From positions 620,001-684,000 of the forward strand of contig JBBELK010000454.1 of NCBI GenBank assembly GCA_037783545.1: a stretch of DNA of 64,000 bases. The letters run 5' to 3'. This DNA comes from Henricia sp. BOLD:AAB3569. Taxonomy: Eukaryota > Echinodermata > Asteroidea > Spinulosida > Echinasteridae. Under the pieces are notes generated by a model. The model did no database searches. It was not told where the DNA came from and saw nothing but the letters and a program-made list of their open reading frames with translations. Below are positions 22,859 through 33,227 of this stretch, piece by piece. Numbering within the stretch: position 1 is the first letter of the stretch; the number at the start of each line of letters is the position of its first letter. The position numbers and the translations under genes were made by a program.

Positions 22859-23123
22859 CAAGTTTTTTGGCTTTTAAGTTAATGTCATATATTATATATA
22901 TTCATGAGCAAAATTGTGATATCACTTCATTCACGCACAGAAATACTCCATTGGTCTGTGCAAAATTTATTAGTAAATAGGTTTTTGCAACTTATTCATC
23001 ATCTGAGTAAAATTTAACAAAATATCCCTGCACCAGAATTCCACACTCTACATGAAAATTATATCAAAACAATTATTCCTTTCAGAACGAATACATACTC
23101 TGGTCACCAAAAATGGTCAGTCT

Positions 23124-23433
23124 TAAGGGGCGTTCACACTATCGCGGAAAATTCACACTTTCGCGCTGCGCTCACCGCATTGCATGAGTTCCTAATCGCC
23201 GATTATTCCAAAATAGAAAATTCCACTCTGGTAACTTGGGGCTTCTCTGATACCTCACTGGCTGCGCGCTGGAAAGGTCAGCGCACCGCGGTCAAAGTTC
23301 AACAAATTTGAACTTTGACCCAGCTGAAAACGTTTTGCGCGTCGCGATAGGCCGCGCACAAGCGGCAAACCAGTTTGTGTACAAACCAATGGAACAGTGT
23401 GATTTTTCCGCGATAGTGTGAACGCGCCTTTAA
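23124..23433. mobile_element. MITE with TIR GCGTTCACACTATCGCGGAA
   Basis: The 310-base element has inverted ends GCGTTCACACTATCGCGGAA and TTCCGCGATAGTGTGAACGC. It holds an internal perfect inverted repeat GGTCAAAGTTCAA / TTGAACTTTGACC around 23289-23320. Confidence 0.82.
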
Positions 23434-24361
23434 GCTTCAACAGGTTTCAACAAGCGGTCAGAGTTAAAATTTCTCCATTTTAGAACTCCAAACTTTTTGA
23501 CATGAAAAGCTGCAATTTCCCACAGCTAAACAGGAAACGTACACCACTTAAACTGGGAAAACATTCATGAACAATATCTCCAAAAATTTAAATGTCCCAA
23601 CGGAGACACTTTCAGCGAACATTTTTTCATAAATAAACTTTCGGTTTCCCCATACATTTTTCATAAATATTTATAATTTTCAATCCATACCTGTACCTCT
23701 ACATACAAAGAATCATAATGCATTCACTTGGCAGGCAATAAAGTACACGTGTCTATGTCATAGAGTTAGATACTTATAGAAAAACTGGAGTGTGAACTAA
23801 CAACACATGTTGTACCATCATGGGTGTCGCCATTTTGGCTTCACCTATGGGTGCAAAAAGGCTAAAGGGTGCGGTGTTTGTTTTGAACCAAAATGGTGGA
23901 TACTATATCAGTAAAGTCTTTTAGTGTGACTGGGATAACGAGTTCACACTCCGCAATACATGTACATGTATTTAACTCTATGGTCCATACATACATGTAC
24001 TGGTTGTCAAGGCATAGAGTACGCAGTGATCTTCGTATTAAAGAGGAAAAAAATTCATCAACAAAAGTTTAATATGTGGAATGTATGTAATTCCATCAAT
24101 TGTTACAATTGTTACAATTTTTTTCAGAATTGACTGTCAATTCAACAGGTAAATTCCTAAAATTCAAGAACTTCAAGAACAGAGCCTAACTGTAAAAACA
24201 CCAAACATTCAAACCATAATGTCTTTAGGCCCAACTTGGGCCATGGAGGGCAAAAACGTTTACCGTGCTGCACAAATCTTGCAGGGTACTGTTACACTCA
24301 TAAATTAAGAGAAATAAAAAATGTACCAAAATAATATTGATATGGACGAATATTCCGTTTG
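23434..24361. other. RNF4 3' flank / 3' UTR
   Basis: Expected to hold the 3' UTR of RNF4. No convincing minus-strand AATAAA could be placed close to the stop. A TACATGTACATGTA run lies near 23957. Confidence 0.4.
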
Positions 24362-24511
24362 TCATAGAAATATAGGATGTGTTTGGCGCATGGTAAGTTT
24401 TCTCCTACACGTTGGACATCGATGTTGTGCCTGGATAGAGCCTTGTATGCACCTATTGCAGAAGATGTGGCCACATATTGTAGATGTGAGCTGGAAACCA
24501 TTGTCTACGAT
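24362..24511 (-). CDS. RNF4: RNF4 coding exon 5 (RING core and stop)
   Basis: The acceptor TTATTTTAG at 24512-24513 gives IVDNGFQLTSTICGHIFC, then NRC, CPTC and HPIFL before a TGA at 24362-24364. A second AG 21 bases downstream (acceptor TTTCCAG, exon start 24490) would remove IVDNGFQ. The upstream site is chosen because IVxNG and the loop length match vertebrate RNF4. Confidence 0.9.
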   Translation of the reverse strand: MVDNGFQLTSTICGHIFCNRCIQGSIQAQHRCPTCRRKLTMRQTHPIFL

Positions 24512-27500
24512 CTAAAATAAGGACAAAGGGCCATGGATGAGGGAGATTTATGGGGTAGTGAATGTTTGATATGGTTTAATAATGCTGTGTTCGTATCAGA
24601 CTATAGGCATGTTCAGACAGGCACTACCTTCGGAGGTAAAGTTAACAACGACAGTCCCACTAACAACGACGCGCGTTCACACAGTGCTCTTAAGTAGCGC
24701 GCTACTCATAAGTTTTCTCGTGGGTAAATCGTCGTTGTTAACTTGTAAGTAAGTGCGTCCACACGGTCACTACTTAAGAGCTTACTCACGAGTGCCCACT
24801 ACCACCGACTTACTTATAAGTTAACAACGATCGTCTGAACACACCTATTGATCCTGTTCAGACTTAGCACACAGCTCAAACAGATAATCTGAGCTGATAC
24901 GTTTTTATGAAATCAAGCCCTGTTGAATATGCAGATTTACGAGCATCGGGGAAAACCTGAGGGATATACCACTGTGCCTCATATCTCAGCTGGTAAAGCG
25001 TCTGCCCGGTGTGTCAAAAGTCTTGGAGAAAACCTGAGGGAGTATACCACTGTGCCTCATAACTCAGCTGGTGGAGCATATGCCTGGTGTGTCAGAGGTC
25101 TTGGGGAAAACCTCAGTGAGTATACCACTGTGCCTCATAGTCATAGCTCAGCTGTTAGAGCATCCGCCTGGTGTGTCAGAGGTCTTGGAGAAAACCTGAG
25201 TGAGTATACCACTGTGCCTCATATCTCGACTGGTAGAGCATCTGCCTGGTGTGTCAGAGGTCTTGGGAAAAACCTGAGGGAGTATACCACTGTGCCTTAT
25301 AGCTGGTAGAGCGTCTGCCTGGCTAGTCAGAGGTATTGGGGAAAACCTGATAGAGTATACCACTGTGCCTCATAGCTCAGCTGGTAGAGCATCTGCTTCG
25401 TGGGTCAGAGGTCTTGGGGAAAACCTGATGGAGTATACCACTGTGACTCATTACTCAGCTGGTAGAGCATCTGCTTAGTGAATCCGAGGTCTCGGGTTCG
25501 AATCCCGATAGGCCCCTTACACTTTTTCTCTCATCCCAATTTTGGAAGCATCAGCTATGTTATTGAATAGCACAGCACCATAATTGGTTTACATGATGGT
25601 GAAGACAAAAAGCAGCTTGATGTGTTGACTCTTCTTTTTGTGACAATACTATTCCAAATCGGTGCCAAAAACTATGTAAACAAGGTGCCCAAGACTATGC
25701 TAATGATGTGCCCAAACCTGTGCAAACAAGGTGCCCAAATCTAGGTAAATGAGGTGCCCAAAATTATGCAAACTAGGTGCCCAAAATGATGCTCATGAGA
25801 AGATGCAGGTTACACTCATCTCGAGCAATATTCACTCTCCAGGCTTCCTAATGGAGTTGTGTGTGACAAACCCAGCCAACGTACCTGCGATTCAGTGTCC
25901 ATACACACAGGGCACTTAACCTGCTTTCTGCCTGGGGTAGAGCCAGTCTCAGGAGGTGATGTGACATCATTGGGTAGCTCAAGACTAGGGGATTGAGGGT
26001 AAACAAGTAACGTCAGACTTAACCCTTTGCTTACCAATGTCATGTTTACTTGACCACACAACACATTATGCATGCTTACCAATGTCGAGTTTACTCGACC
26101 ACTGACCTCATAGGTTTTCAAACATTTGCCCATACGTGTGGTACACAATAAAAATGTGGCAATAAACAATGCGGTATGCAAAGGGTTATTGCTCCGTTAT
26201 TGTCAACATTCTAGTCTCATTTAACTGAGCCAAGAAAATTTAGCCAAATTGAGGTTTAAATTCTAAAGCCTGTGTGTAAACTACCAAAAACTACAAAAAG
26301 ATATCTCACAACTAATCAACTATAATTGTTGTGAGATATCTTTTTACTGCAACTTCGCAGGCCATCTGCACCTTTCAGTCAAATTTGAGACATTTTGAGG
26401 CTTTTAATGTCACCCAGAATGAACATCAATAAGCCAGAAAATATTAAGTTCCTGGAACTATATTAATCGTAAAACCTAGTTTGCATATGAAAAGGCACAG
26501 GCTCGTCAGCAATGCGCGCGCGCCAAATTCGTGCCACGAAATACGCAGCTTCATGCCTTTGTTATGGAGCTGCATATTTCGTGGCACAAATTTGGCGCGC
26601 GCGCATTGCTGATGAGCCTGTGCATTTAACAGGAAAATTAGCTACGCTCAATGACTTCCGATTTACTCAATATGATCATCACTTTTACAAGCTACTAGAA
26701 AAAATTTATTACTATTTTGTGTATTTTTTTAAAGACCTTTAATTTAATAAATTTATATGCTATCTGAGGAATAATACACACAGAATTATTCAGTATAAGT
26801 GACTGACATCTAAACAGACAGTCACAAACATAACACCACATTCTCACAGCCGACTCACAAAAGAAAACGGAATCGCTCCTACTGAAGACCTGAAGAGATC
26901 AAAGTGTTGAATTATTGCAGCAAAATCAGAACATGCCTTGAATTCCAAGACTGCTTCCACATTAATAACCAGATATGCGTTTGGATATCAGCAACCAAGT
27001 TGGATGCCAATTGGCTTGTTTAGACTGCCGAGCAGCTAACATTTATGTTATCTGTTATCGTTTGAAGGGAATGTGTCTCATAACGTGGGTCATGATCTGA
27101 GAGTGCAGCTACCTTGAGCATTGAGAAATCTTATCGACAGTTGTGACTGTGTTGGATTTACTGGGGGTTACCTTGTGTACGGATCCTAGTCAATTTAAGA
27201 AAGTTCAATTGCAGATTAGAAGTTTTACAATTAGTGCAGCTACCTTAAGCATTGAGAAATCTTATCGACAGTTGTGACTGTGTTGGATTTACTGGGGGTT
27301 ACCTTGTGCACGGATCCTAGTCAATTTAAGAAAATTCAATTGCAGATTAGAAGTTTTACAATATCAAGGAATCTTAGAATGTATTGTTGTTTTTGATATT
27401 GCTGAAAGTGGACAGTTGGCCTAAAACCATGTTTAAAGGAAACTATGGACATTATCCTGAATTCTTAACAAGATGAAAATAAAAAGTTTAGTGGCTGAAT

Positions 27501-30500
27501 ATCATGCTTGGATTGTCTACTCACGACCTTGAGGGACTTGCAACAGCCTTGCGACGACCTTGTGATGGCCTTGCAACGGCCTTGCGACGACCTTGTGATG
27601 GCTTTACACAATGGCCATGTGACAGCCATGCGACAGCCATGTGACAGCCTAGTGATCAATACTGATTGCAGGTGACCTTTGACCTACCTTGGCAACCTAT
27701 TAGTGATGTCAATGGGTGGCAGCATTTGTACTTCATTCTCTTCATCACTATCCGATGTGATGCTGTCGTACGGGCTGTGATGTTGCCATCGTGATGAACG
27801 CAGTGCTTGGCCCCGCAGACGCCGTGCTTGGCCCCGCAGGCGCCGACTTCGTCTTGTTAGGGCTGAAGCAACTATTATGAAAACGATCAGAAATGTTTCA
27901 CTAGGTACAAGGTCCATTTCATCCTGGGAAAATAAATCTGAATAAATTTGCTGAAGTTATTAAGCAAGTAAGCAGTGTAGTCCAACATACCCAACACCTG
28001 GCTAGTTAATTCCACAGGTTGTGAGCTGTTCATGGTGCATGTGCCCTTGAGCAAGGTACTTTGCCATAAATATTGCGAAAGGGTTATCTTTGATGGTAGT
28101 TAAGGCAGATGTATACTCCCCAACGGGCTGAAGAGGGTTTTAAGAAGTGATATAAATGGAACTATGACGTAGTGAGTAATGACGATGTGCGTTGCTTACA
28201 TACATTCTTAAGGGGTGTGTCCAGATCCCATTTTTGACAACCATTTTTTCCAATAGGTGTTGGGATTTTGATACCATATCAATTGTCATATTTTTCTCAT
28301 TACCTGTATATTTTCAAGGTTATCGTTGAAAAACCATCAATGTTTTGTAAACTAATTTATCTGGTTCCATAAAGCAGTGCAGTGATTACACCAACCTTTT
28401 CGCTTCCACATCCAAATTAGAGATTGCAAATTTCTGGTTTTCTTCCCATGGATAGTATTTGGGGGAGGTATCTTATATGATTATTAGGTTAAAACGAAAT
28501 CTATTTTTTAGAAAAATCTGAACATTTCCTTTAAAAATTTAAACAATCTGTGCTGTTAATGTGTTTGAAATCTTTAGGAAAGTAACAAATTTATTCCCTT
28601 TTTAATTCAGTCCTGAAGACGGACAACATACTTTTAAAGGAAGTACACTCAAGAAACGAAGCTAAACAAACAACACTTAAAGTTAACTGACGAGGTGACA
28701 ATTTCACAAACATGCTGCCCCTTTAAATAGAGTTGAACCACCGGGAGCTGTATTAAACACTTTCACTTCATTAATAAAATAACACAATTTGGAAGTTGGC
28801 AAAACAGTCATTAGGTTTGAGATGAGCAGCTGTGCAGTGGATGAAATCTAAAAATTATCCCTCTGACGGGTTCGGCACTGGCCGATTTGATGGAATTTCA
28901 AAGCGAAACATTCCAGAGATGTTTTTACTGGGGAGTTTGTTCGGCATGTGGGAGTCGTGTTTTAGAGGATTGGGGTGTGATTGATTGCTTGAGATACTAC
29001 AGATGACAGGGTTGGATAAGGATGAGATTAGAATTGGAAATTTAGAAGAAAAAAAAGGAGATATCCTAAGAAGTTATAACAAATTATAACAAGATACAGG
29101 GTGGTCGAAAAAAAGGTTATCCAAATTAAAAGTGATTTTTCACCCACTTCCTGTAATTTCAGAGAATTTGATTTTAGCCAGTTTTGATGAGTAGGTTGGT
29201 TAGCACTATTCCTGAAAAAATGTATTGATTTAGCTTAAAGGAGCGTGACCAGAGTTTCTGGAAAATAGTTTTTGATGTAACTTACCAATATTATCAAGTA
29301 ACTCCCATACACACCTCCCATGTCCCAAAAACCCGAAAACATTCGCAATTTCCAGTAAAAAATTGAACAAAACTATCGAGTATGCTTTCAGCGGATAAAC
29401 GTTGATACTGGAAAATTAGTTTACAAATAATCGGTGGATTTTTGACGATATCCTCGGAAATATGCGGCCTAGAAGCGCGGGAGTTTCAGTTTCGTAATCA
29501 GAAAAATATAACGGATGTTATGATATAAAAATCTCATGACCCATCAGGTAAGTCCCGGGGAGTTATGGGTAAAAAAAAGTGATCTGGTCACACTCCTTTA
29601 AGTGGATTTCAAGATATAGCTCATTATACATGACATGTACAAAACTGGCTTGTCCACGGGAGCCTCATTTCTCATAAGCACGATTGAACACAACGAAGAC
29701 CTCCAAAGTGGTAAACCTGGGTAACCTGGGTTAACCTTTTTTTTTAACCACCCTGTATAACAAAATTGATGCAGGCTGTTAAAACAAAATGAAGGGGACA
29801 TTTGTGACGCGCTCTCCACACAGCATGGGCCGAGTTTTTGTGATCATGATTAGAAATCAGTGGCAGATCCTGGCTCATTATAAGACAAAAATACAATGGA
29901 AAATCCTGGCAATTCTCGGATACCGCCTGGAATTTCTGGGTACCATAAGGTATTCCCATTGTATTTTCATATTTTAATGAGTCTGGATTCACCACCGATT
30001 TCTACGTATAGACTAATCCGACGATTGAAAACTGCGGTGTATCTCCAAGGTATTTACATGACGTCACAATAGAAATACACCGCAGTAACAATGGAATAAC
30101 CACAAGAGGGCGGGCTCACTAAATGTTGCTCGGATTACACTATAGTCGCAAAAACTTGGCCTAGGTAGTACAAAGAAATCTCATATCCGCTGAGCGCATC
30201 ACATATTGTATGTGCAATCTGTTTTGTACAAATCTATCCTTTTCTGTACAATCTATACTCTCGAGATTTCTTCAAACAAAAAGAGAATGCGAGTGCATCC
30301 TAAAACTATAGAAATCCAAAATTTTAAGTAGGCTGACAGATTATAGACAGACCTGGATCCAGCATAACGGGTGAGGTATCCCCACACGATGTCAAATCAA
30401 CAATCTCGTTGGCCGTTGTCGTAGGGAAGAAGTAATGTGCCCCCTCGGCCGTTGACGGTCCCATCATCCAGGTCGGACTGGCTCGGGATGGAGAGTCTTG

Positions 30501-32490
30501 AGTTAGATCAACAAACGATGGTGAGGAGTCTGGAACGAGACATAAACAGTTTAATTCCTCCGGTGTCAGTCCCCCTGTCTGCTATAAAGAGCCTTGCCCA
30601 AGGGCACACACACTGCATGGGACTCAAAACCAACATCATTTAGATAGAGATGTGGAGAATATATGAGCATTTGAATATTTGTCGGATAATGAAATATGAT
30701 TTAAAGACATTAATATTTGCAAATGCAAAGAGGAAATGCACAAAGGAAATTACAGATAAAGTCACAACAAATTAGCATTCTTTGCACAGATATATCTCCT
30801 AAACAAATATGTCCTCGTTTTTTTTCCTTCTAAAATTTGGGTTTTCCATTAAACCTGCATTTTCTGATTGTTGATTTGAGTCATTTTATAGACAAATTAT
30901 TAATGGTTGAGAACCATTTTTTTACAACGAGGAACCAATTGATTTTGTTTTTATTTTTCCAGCATTCATGAACATACACCTAAAACCTTTCTAAAGGCGT
31001 GTTTCTATTAAGAACTATTTACCGTATAATGCCGAAAAAGACGAAAAATGTGCTCAGTAGAAACAGTTCTTACCCGCTATTTTCCGGTAAATGGCAGGGA
31101 GAATTTTCCTCTGCAATTTTTCTTCTCGAGAAAGGAAAATGCCGGGGAATTTATCCGGTAAGCGCCAATAGAAACACCACCATTCCACCCGAGTGCGCAT
31201 ACAGGGGATAAAAAGTAAACATGTGACCATGTTACGCCCCAACTACGCCCACGGTCCCAACTTATTGTTAAAACTTTCGAACAATAAGTTGGAGCTGGCC
31301 CAACTATTGTTAGGATAGTTCCCAAGTTATTGTTCAGAAGTCTCAACAATAAGTTGGGACGGTTGGTGTAGTTGGGGCGTAACAACCACACAATGACTGA
31401 TCCAATGCACATGTTTGACCCAAGCAAGTGACCTTTATCCGGCAAACTCACATAGCGTGACGAAGGCCAATAAGCTCCGCTATTTTTCGGATAGAGTGGC
31501 TCAGTAAAAACTCAGTGTTTCCTGCTATTTACCGGTAAAATCCTGGATCTTCAATAGAAACACGCTAAATTACAGGGTTTTTTTAGTACGACAGCATTAG
31601 CTCCAACTCTTAAATCTATCTACACATTATTCCTGAAAGCCACAGTAAAAGATTAAAACCTTGTTTGTTACTTATAAGCTGTCTACATTGATATATGTAG
31701 AGTTAATTTATGTCCAAGCAAAATGACAGTAACGACCAGAGATTTATCTTTAGGTTGACGGGTTGTCTGATACTGAACACAAGAGGGCAGCATAATGTTT
31801 TGATGGTGAACTCATCTTACAATTTAATGTACCTAAAAAAATTTTTTTTTTGGCCAGTGCTTGGTCAAGATGCCCAGGGCTTTGTGGTGTGTACTGTATT
31901 ATGTGAAGCGATTGCACGTACACATGCTTGCTCGATTGCGTGTGAGCCACTGATCAAAGTAGTGGGTTCGAATCCCGGTCCAGCCCATCCATGGTGCGTG
32001 TACCCTTGAGCAAGGTGCTTTGTCACGCATTGCTTCTCTCCACCCAGGAGCAAAATGGGTACCTGAGAGGGTAGCGAAAGTTGATGGTTTGATTAGCCCT
32101 TGAGTGCCCAATAGGCAGCCGGGGCTGTATACTCCCCAGGGAGCCGAGAAGGATTAAGGAATTATACAACTGAGCCCAATGACCAGGGGTAATATTGCAG
32201 AAAGCGCATAGAAAGCGCAGTTCTTATATGCGCTATATAAGAACTGGCTATTATTTTTATTATTATGATAAATCTGTGAAATTGTTTGTGATTTTTTATA
32301 CTAAAACAAAATGGTTTTAATGCGGCGGCAAAAAAGGATGCGCGTGGGGATAAGAAACTAGTTTTTTTTTGTTCGCCTAATGTGGGCCAAGCTGTAAATC
32401 GGTAGGCCCTAAGCTAAGATACATACCATCATTTATGATGAGAACATCATCTGAGGAGTTTGTTCGTCTTCTTTCTCGTCTTTGTGCCAT
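24362..32490 (-). CDS. RNF4: RNF4-type SUMO-targeted E3 ubiquitin ligase (5 coding exons, complete)
   Basis: Five minus-strand exons (32427-32490, 30353-30529, 27688-27862, 25885-25984, 24362-24511) join in consistent phases into 221 residues; human RNF4 has 190. RNF4 recognises poly-SUMO chains through SUMO-interacting motifs and ubiquitylates the modified proteins in the nucleus. Visible parts, in order: a basic start (MAQRRERRR); acidic-hydrophobic motifs DVLIIND (15-21), FVDLT (27-31) and EIVDLT (63-68); an Arg-rich repeat RRLRGQA x2 (87-100); an acidic Ser patch SDSDEENE (117-124); and a C3HC4 RING with C163, C166, C185, H187, C190, C193, C204 and C207. The residue count between the second and third zinc ligands equals that of vertebrate RNF4, and IVxNG inside this loop is conserved. 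The protein ends HPIFL, close to the HPIYI end of RNF4. It is divergent to FAM193, which starts 2.8 kb away. Confidence 0.93.
24602..24848. mobile_element. MITE with TIR ATAGGCATGTTCAGAC
   Basis: The ends TATAGGCATGTTCAGAC and GTCTGAACACACCTAT are inverted. The inner motif TTAACAACGACG occurs in both orientations, and CTTAAGTAG / CTACTTAAG blocks pair. It lies in RNF4 intron 4, 90 bases from exon 5. Confidence 0.65.
24938..25516 (+). repeat. Tandem array of a tRNA-like SINE head (about 78-bp unit)
   Basis: GTGCCTCATA-type unit starts lie at 24974, 25052, 25130, 25214, 25292, 25364 and 25443. Each unit keeps a box-A-like CTCAGCTGGTAGAGCATCTG and GGTCTTGGGGAAAACCTGA. Only the last unit has a true box B (GGGTTCGAATCCC at 25494-25506). 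RNF4 intron 4. The open frame across it is a repeat by-product. Confidence 0.9.
25661..25800 (+). repeat. 23-bp degenerate minisatellite AGGTGCCCAAAACTATGCAAAC
   Basis: Six units of 22-24 bases, each with GGTGCCCAAR. It ends 85 bases from RNF4 exon 4, on the intron side. Confidence 0.88.
25885..25984 (-). CDS. RNF4: RNF4 coding exon 4 (first RING zinc ligands)
   Basis: The exon is 100 bases, with an ATCCCCTAG acceptor and a GTACGT donor, phase 2 to phase 0. It ends VKCPVCMDTESQ, holding the first C-x2-C pair of the RING. The protein frame stays open upstream through the acceptor, but that part shows no similarity to RNF4. Confidence 0.86.
26295..26345. repeat. Perfect hairpin AAAAAGATATCTCACAAC
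   Basis: Two 18-base perfectly complementary arms with a 15-base loop. RNF4 intron 3. Confidence 0.85.
26491..26628. mobile_element. Palindromic MITE family AAAGGCACAGGCTCGTCAGC (copy 1)
   Basis: The hairpin is about 138 bases. Its arms contain AATGCGCGCGCGCCAAATTC and GTGCCACGAAATACGCAGCT and end in GCCTGTGCATTT. It lies in RNF4 intron 3. The other copy is at 44831-44970. Confidence 0.85.
27102..27362 (+). repeat. 132-bp tandem duplication
   Basis: The sequence from GTGCAGCTACCTTGAGCATT at 27102 to GATTAGAAGTTTTACAA repeats from 27234 with three substitutions. RNF4 intron 3. Confidence 0.93.
27525..27652 (+). repeat. 12-bp minisatellite CCTTGCGACGGC-type
   Basis: Imperfect 12-base units (CCTTGCGACGAC, CTTGTGATGGC, CATGTGACAGC). 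It lies 36 bases from RNF4 exon 3. Confidence 0.85.
27688..27862 (-). CDS. RNF4: RNF4 coding exon 3 (Arg-rich repeat, acidic patch)
   Basis: The exon is 175 bases, with a TTGCTTCAG acceptor and an AAG|GTAGGT donor, phase 1 to phase 2. It encodes LTRRSRRLRGQA, a second RRLRGQA copy, then SDSDEENEVQ. An earlier GT (AATAG|GTTGCC) is a weaker donor and would break the phase with exon 4. Confidence 0.82.
28010..28160 (+). mobile_element. SINE family C fragment
   Basis: CATGGTGCATGTGCCCTTGA, GCAAGGTACTTTGCC and TATACTCCCCAACGGGCTGA keep the order of family C. Head and tail are missing. RNF4 intron 2. Confidence 0.65.
29097..29755. mobile_element. TA-flanked element with TIR CAGGGTGGTC (mariner-like, non-autonomous)
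   Basis: CAGGGTGGTCGAAAAAAAGG at the left and CCTTTTTTTTTAACCACCCTG at the right are inverted and flanked by TA on both sides, as in Tc1/mariner insertions. The 659 bases contain no transposase frame. A second inverted-repeat pair lies inside (29234-29601). RNF4 intron 2. Confidence 0.65.
29234..29601. mobile_element. Inner element with TIR TTAAAGGAGCGTGACC
   Basis: TTAAAGGAGCGTGACCAGAG and CTGGTCACACTCCTTTAA are inverted repeats with one mismatch in 16, 368 bases apart, nested in the CAGGGTGGTC element. No coding capacity. Confidence 0.6.
30007..30145. mobile_element. MITE with TIR TATAGACTAATCCG
   Basis: The ends TATAGACTAATCCGA and CTCGGATTACACTATAG are imperfect inverted repeats. The inner repeat CTGCGGTGTAT / AATACACCGCAG is also inverted. 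It lies in RNF4 intron 2, 200 bases from exon 2. Confidence 0.6.
30353..30529 (-). CDS. RNF4: RNF4 coding exon 2 (SUMO-interacting motifs)
   Basis: The exon is 177 bases, with a TCTCGTTCCAG acceptor and an AG|GTCTGT donor, phase 1 to phase 1. It carries two SIM cores, FVDLTQD and EIVDLTSCGD, the same V-D-L-T type found in tandem in vertebrate RNF4. The spacing between them (about 36 residues) is longer than in vertebrates. Confidence 0.85.
30994..31566. mobile_element. MITE with TIR AGGCGTGTTTCTATT, carrying a nested element
   Basis: The ends AAGGCGTGTTTCTATTAAGA and TTCAATAGAAACACGCT are inverted. Sub-terminal ATTTACCGGTAA-type sequences are also paired. A different palindromic element (31231-31383) interrupts the middle. 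It lies in RNF4 intron 1. Confidence 0.75.
31231..31383. mobile_element. Palindromic MITE GTTACGCCCCAACTAC
   Basis: The 153-base element has inverted ends GTTACGCCCCAACTACGCCC and GTAGTTGGGGCGTAAC, with several ACAATAAGTTGGG repeats inside in both orientations. A degenerate relative (GCCCTAACTACATGTATGTC... ) lies at 38345-38480. Confidence 0.85.
31905..32275 (+). mobile_element. SINE family C (copy 2)
   Basis: GGGTTCGAATCCCGGTCCAG, CATGGTGCGTGTACCCTTGAG, GCAAAATGGGTACCTGAGAG and TATACTCCCCAGGGAGCCGA, ending in a TATAAGAACTGGC hairpin and (ATT)n. RNF4 intron 1. Confidence 0.87.
32427..32490 (-). CDS. RNF4: RNF4 coding exon 1
   Basis: ATG at 32490-32488 starts MAQRRERRRTNSSDDVLIIND. The exon ends in phase 1 at a GTATGT donor. 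VLIIND flanked by acidic residues and serines fits a SUMO-interacting motif. Upstream 5' UTR exons are not identifiable. Confidence 0.82.
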
Positions 32491-32785
32491 TTTGACTGTC
32501 TTTTTCCCATCAAAATCTCAAAAATGATTAACAAGGAATTCCAATCCTGGAAAAAATCTGCCAACGAAACAATGAAAAATCAGACAATGCATTATATAGA
32601 GTTCAAGCAGTGTATACTGCTACATCAAAAAATGTGCAGGTACCGGTATTCTCGTAGTTGCACATTCTGGCACAAAGCACTAAGACGCGTCTTAGGAAGG
32701 GTCACACTTCTTATCTTGGTACGTTGGTATGGCTAGGAATTAAGACGCATTGAACTCATGTTAACTTTTGTGAAATCGATCCCTG

Positions 32786-32985
32786 GTGTCGTATGACTTT
32801 GCATATGGACATACCATCGCGACTGGAGTGAAAACAATTTCGTTCGTGCTTAGACATGTTAGATACATGTATGTGTACATGTCGCAGAGACAACGGCTTT
32901 GTTCCTCCGCTTGCCAACATGGTCATACATGCATTTTCATTGTAGTCCTACCAGATGGGATGTGGCACCAACCGCGAGAATTGAA
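32786..32985 (+). repeat. Dispersed repeat (copy 1) with open frame
   Basis: About 200 bases are related to 37884-38075: GACTGGAGTGAAAACAAATT-type start, AGACAACGGCTTTGTTCC, and a CCTACCRGATG end. Both copies keep an open frame starting MSY. No known domain; possibly chance. Confidence 0.6.
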
Positions 32986-33081
32986 GTAAAATCTTCCCAT
33001 ATTTTATTACTGTAGCGAAAAGCAAAGGTAAAAAGCTTTAAAGTCAACCTGTCTGAATGGACAACTTGACGTTAATTGAAC

Positions 33082-33114
33082 CATGGAGGAAGGAAAGTCT
33101 TTCCTTCCTCCATG
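33082..33114. repeat. Perfect hairpin CATGGAGGAAGGAAAG
   Basis: Two 16-base arms around a single base. It lies between RNF4 and FAM193, inside a possible larger inverted repeat with GTCAACCTGTC / AGTTGACAAGTAGAC edges. Confidence 0.8.
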
Positions 33115-33227
33115 ATAAAACAGTTATTAGTTAAGTTGACAAGTAGACAATCGGAAAGAACTGAGTACCGGTAGTTGATCATGGCTTTGTGCAAAACATA
33201 CATGTACGAGACTGGCTGAGAAAGTTT

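Noticed and set aside
24923..25309. A 128-residue open frame with ENLSEYTTVPH repeats
   Set aside because: It is translation of a tandem tRNA-like SINE head; units of 72-84 bases shift lengths and the last unit is clearly tRNA-like DNA.
25443..25516. A functional tRNA gene at the end of the SINE-head array
   Set aside because: Box A and box B are present, but the acceptor ends (GTGACTC / GGCCCC) do not pair, and the same head occurs in clear SINEs.
24938..25516. CRISPR-like spaced repeats
   Set aside because: The genome is eukaryotic, and units are contiguous with no unique spacers.
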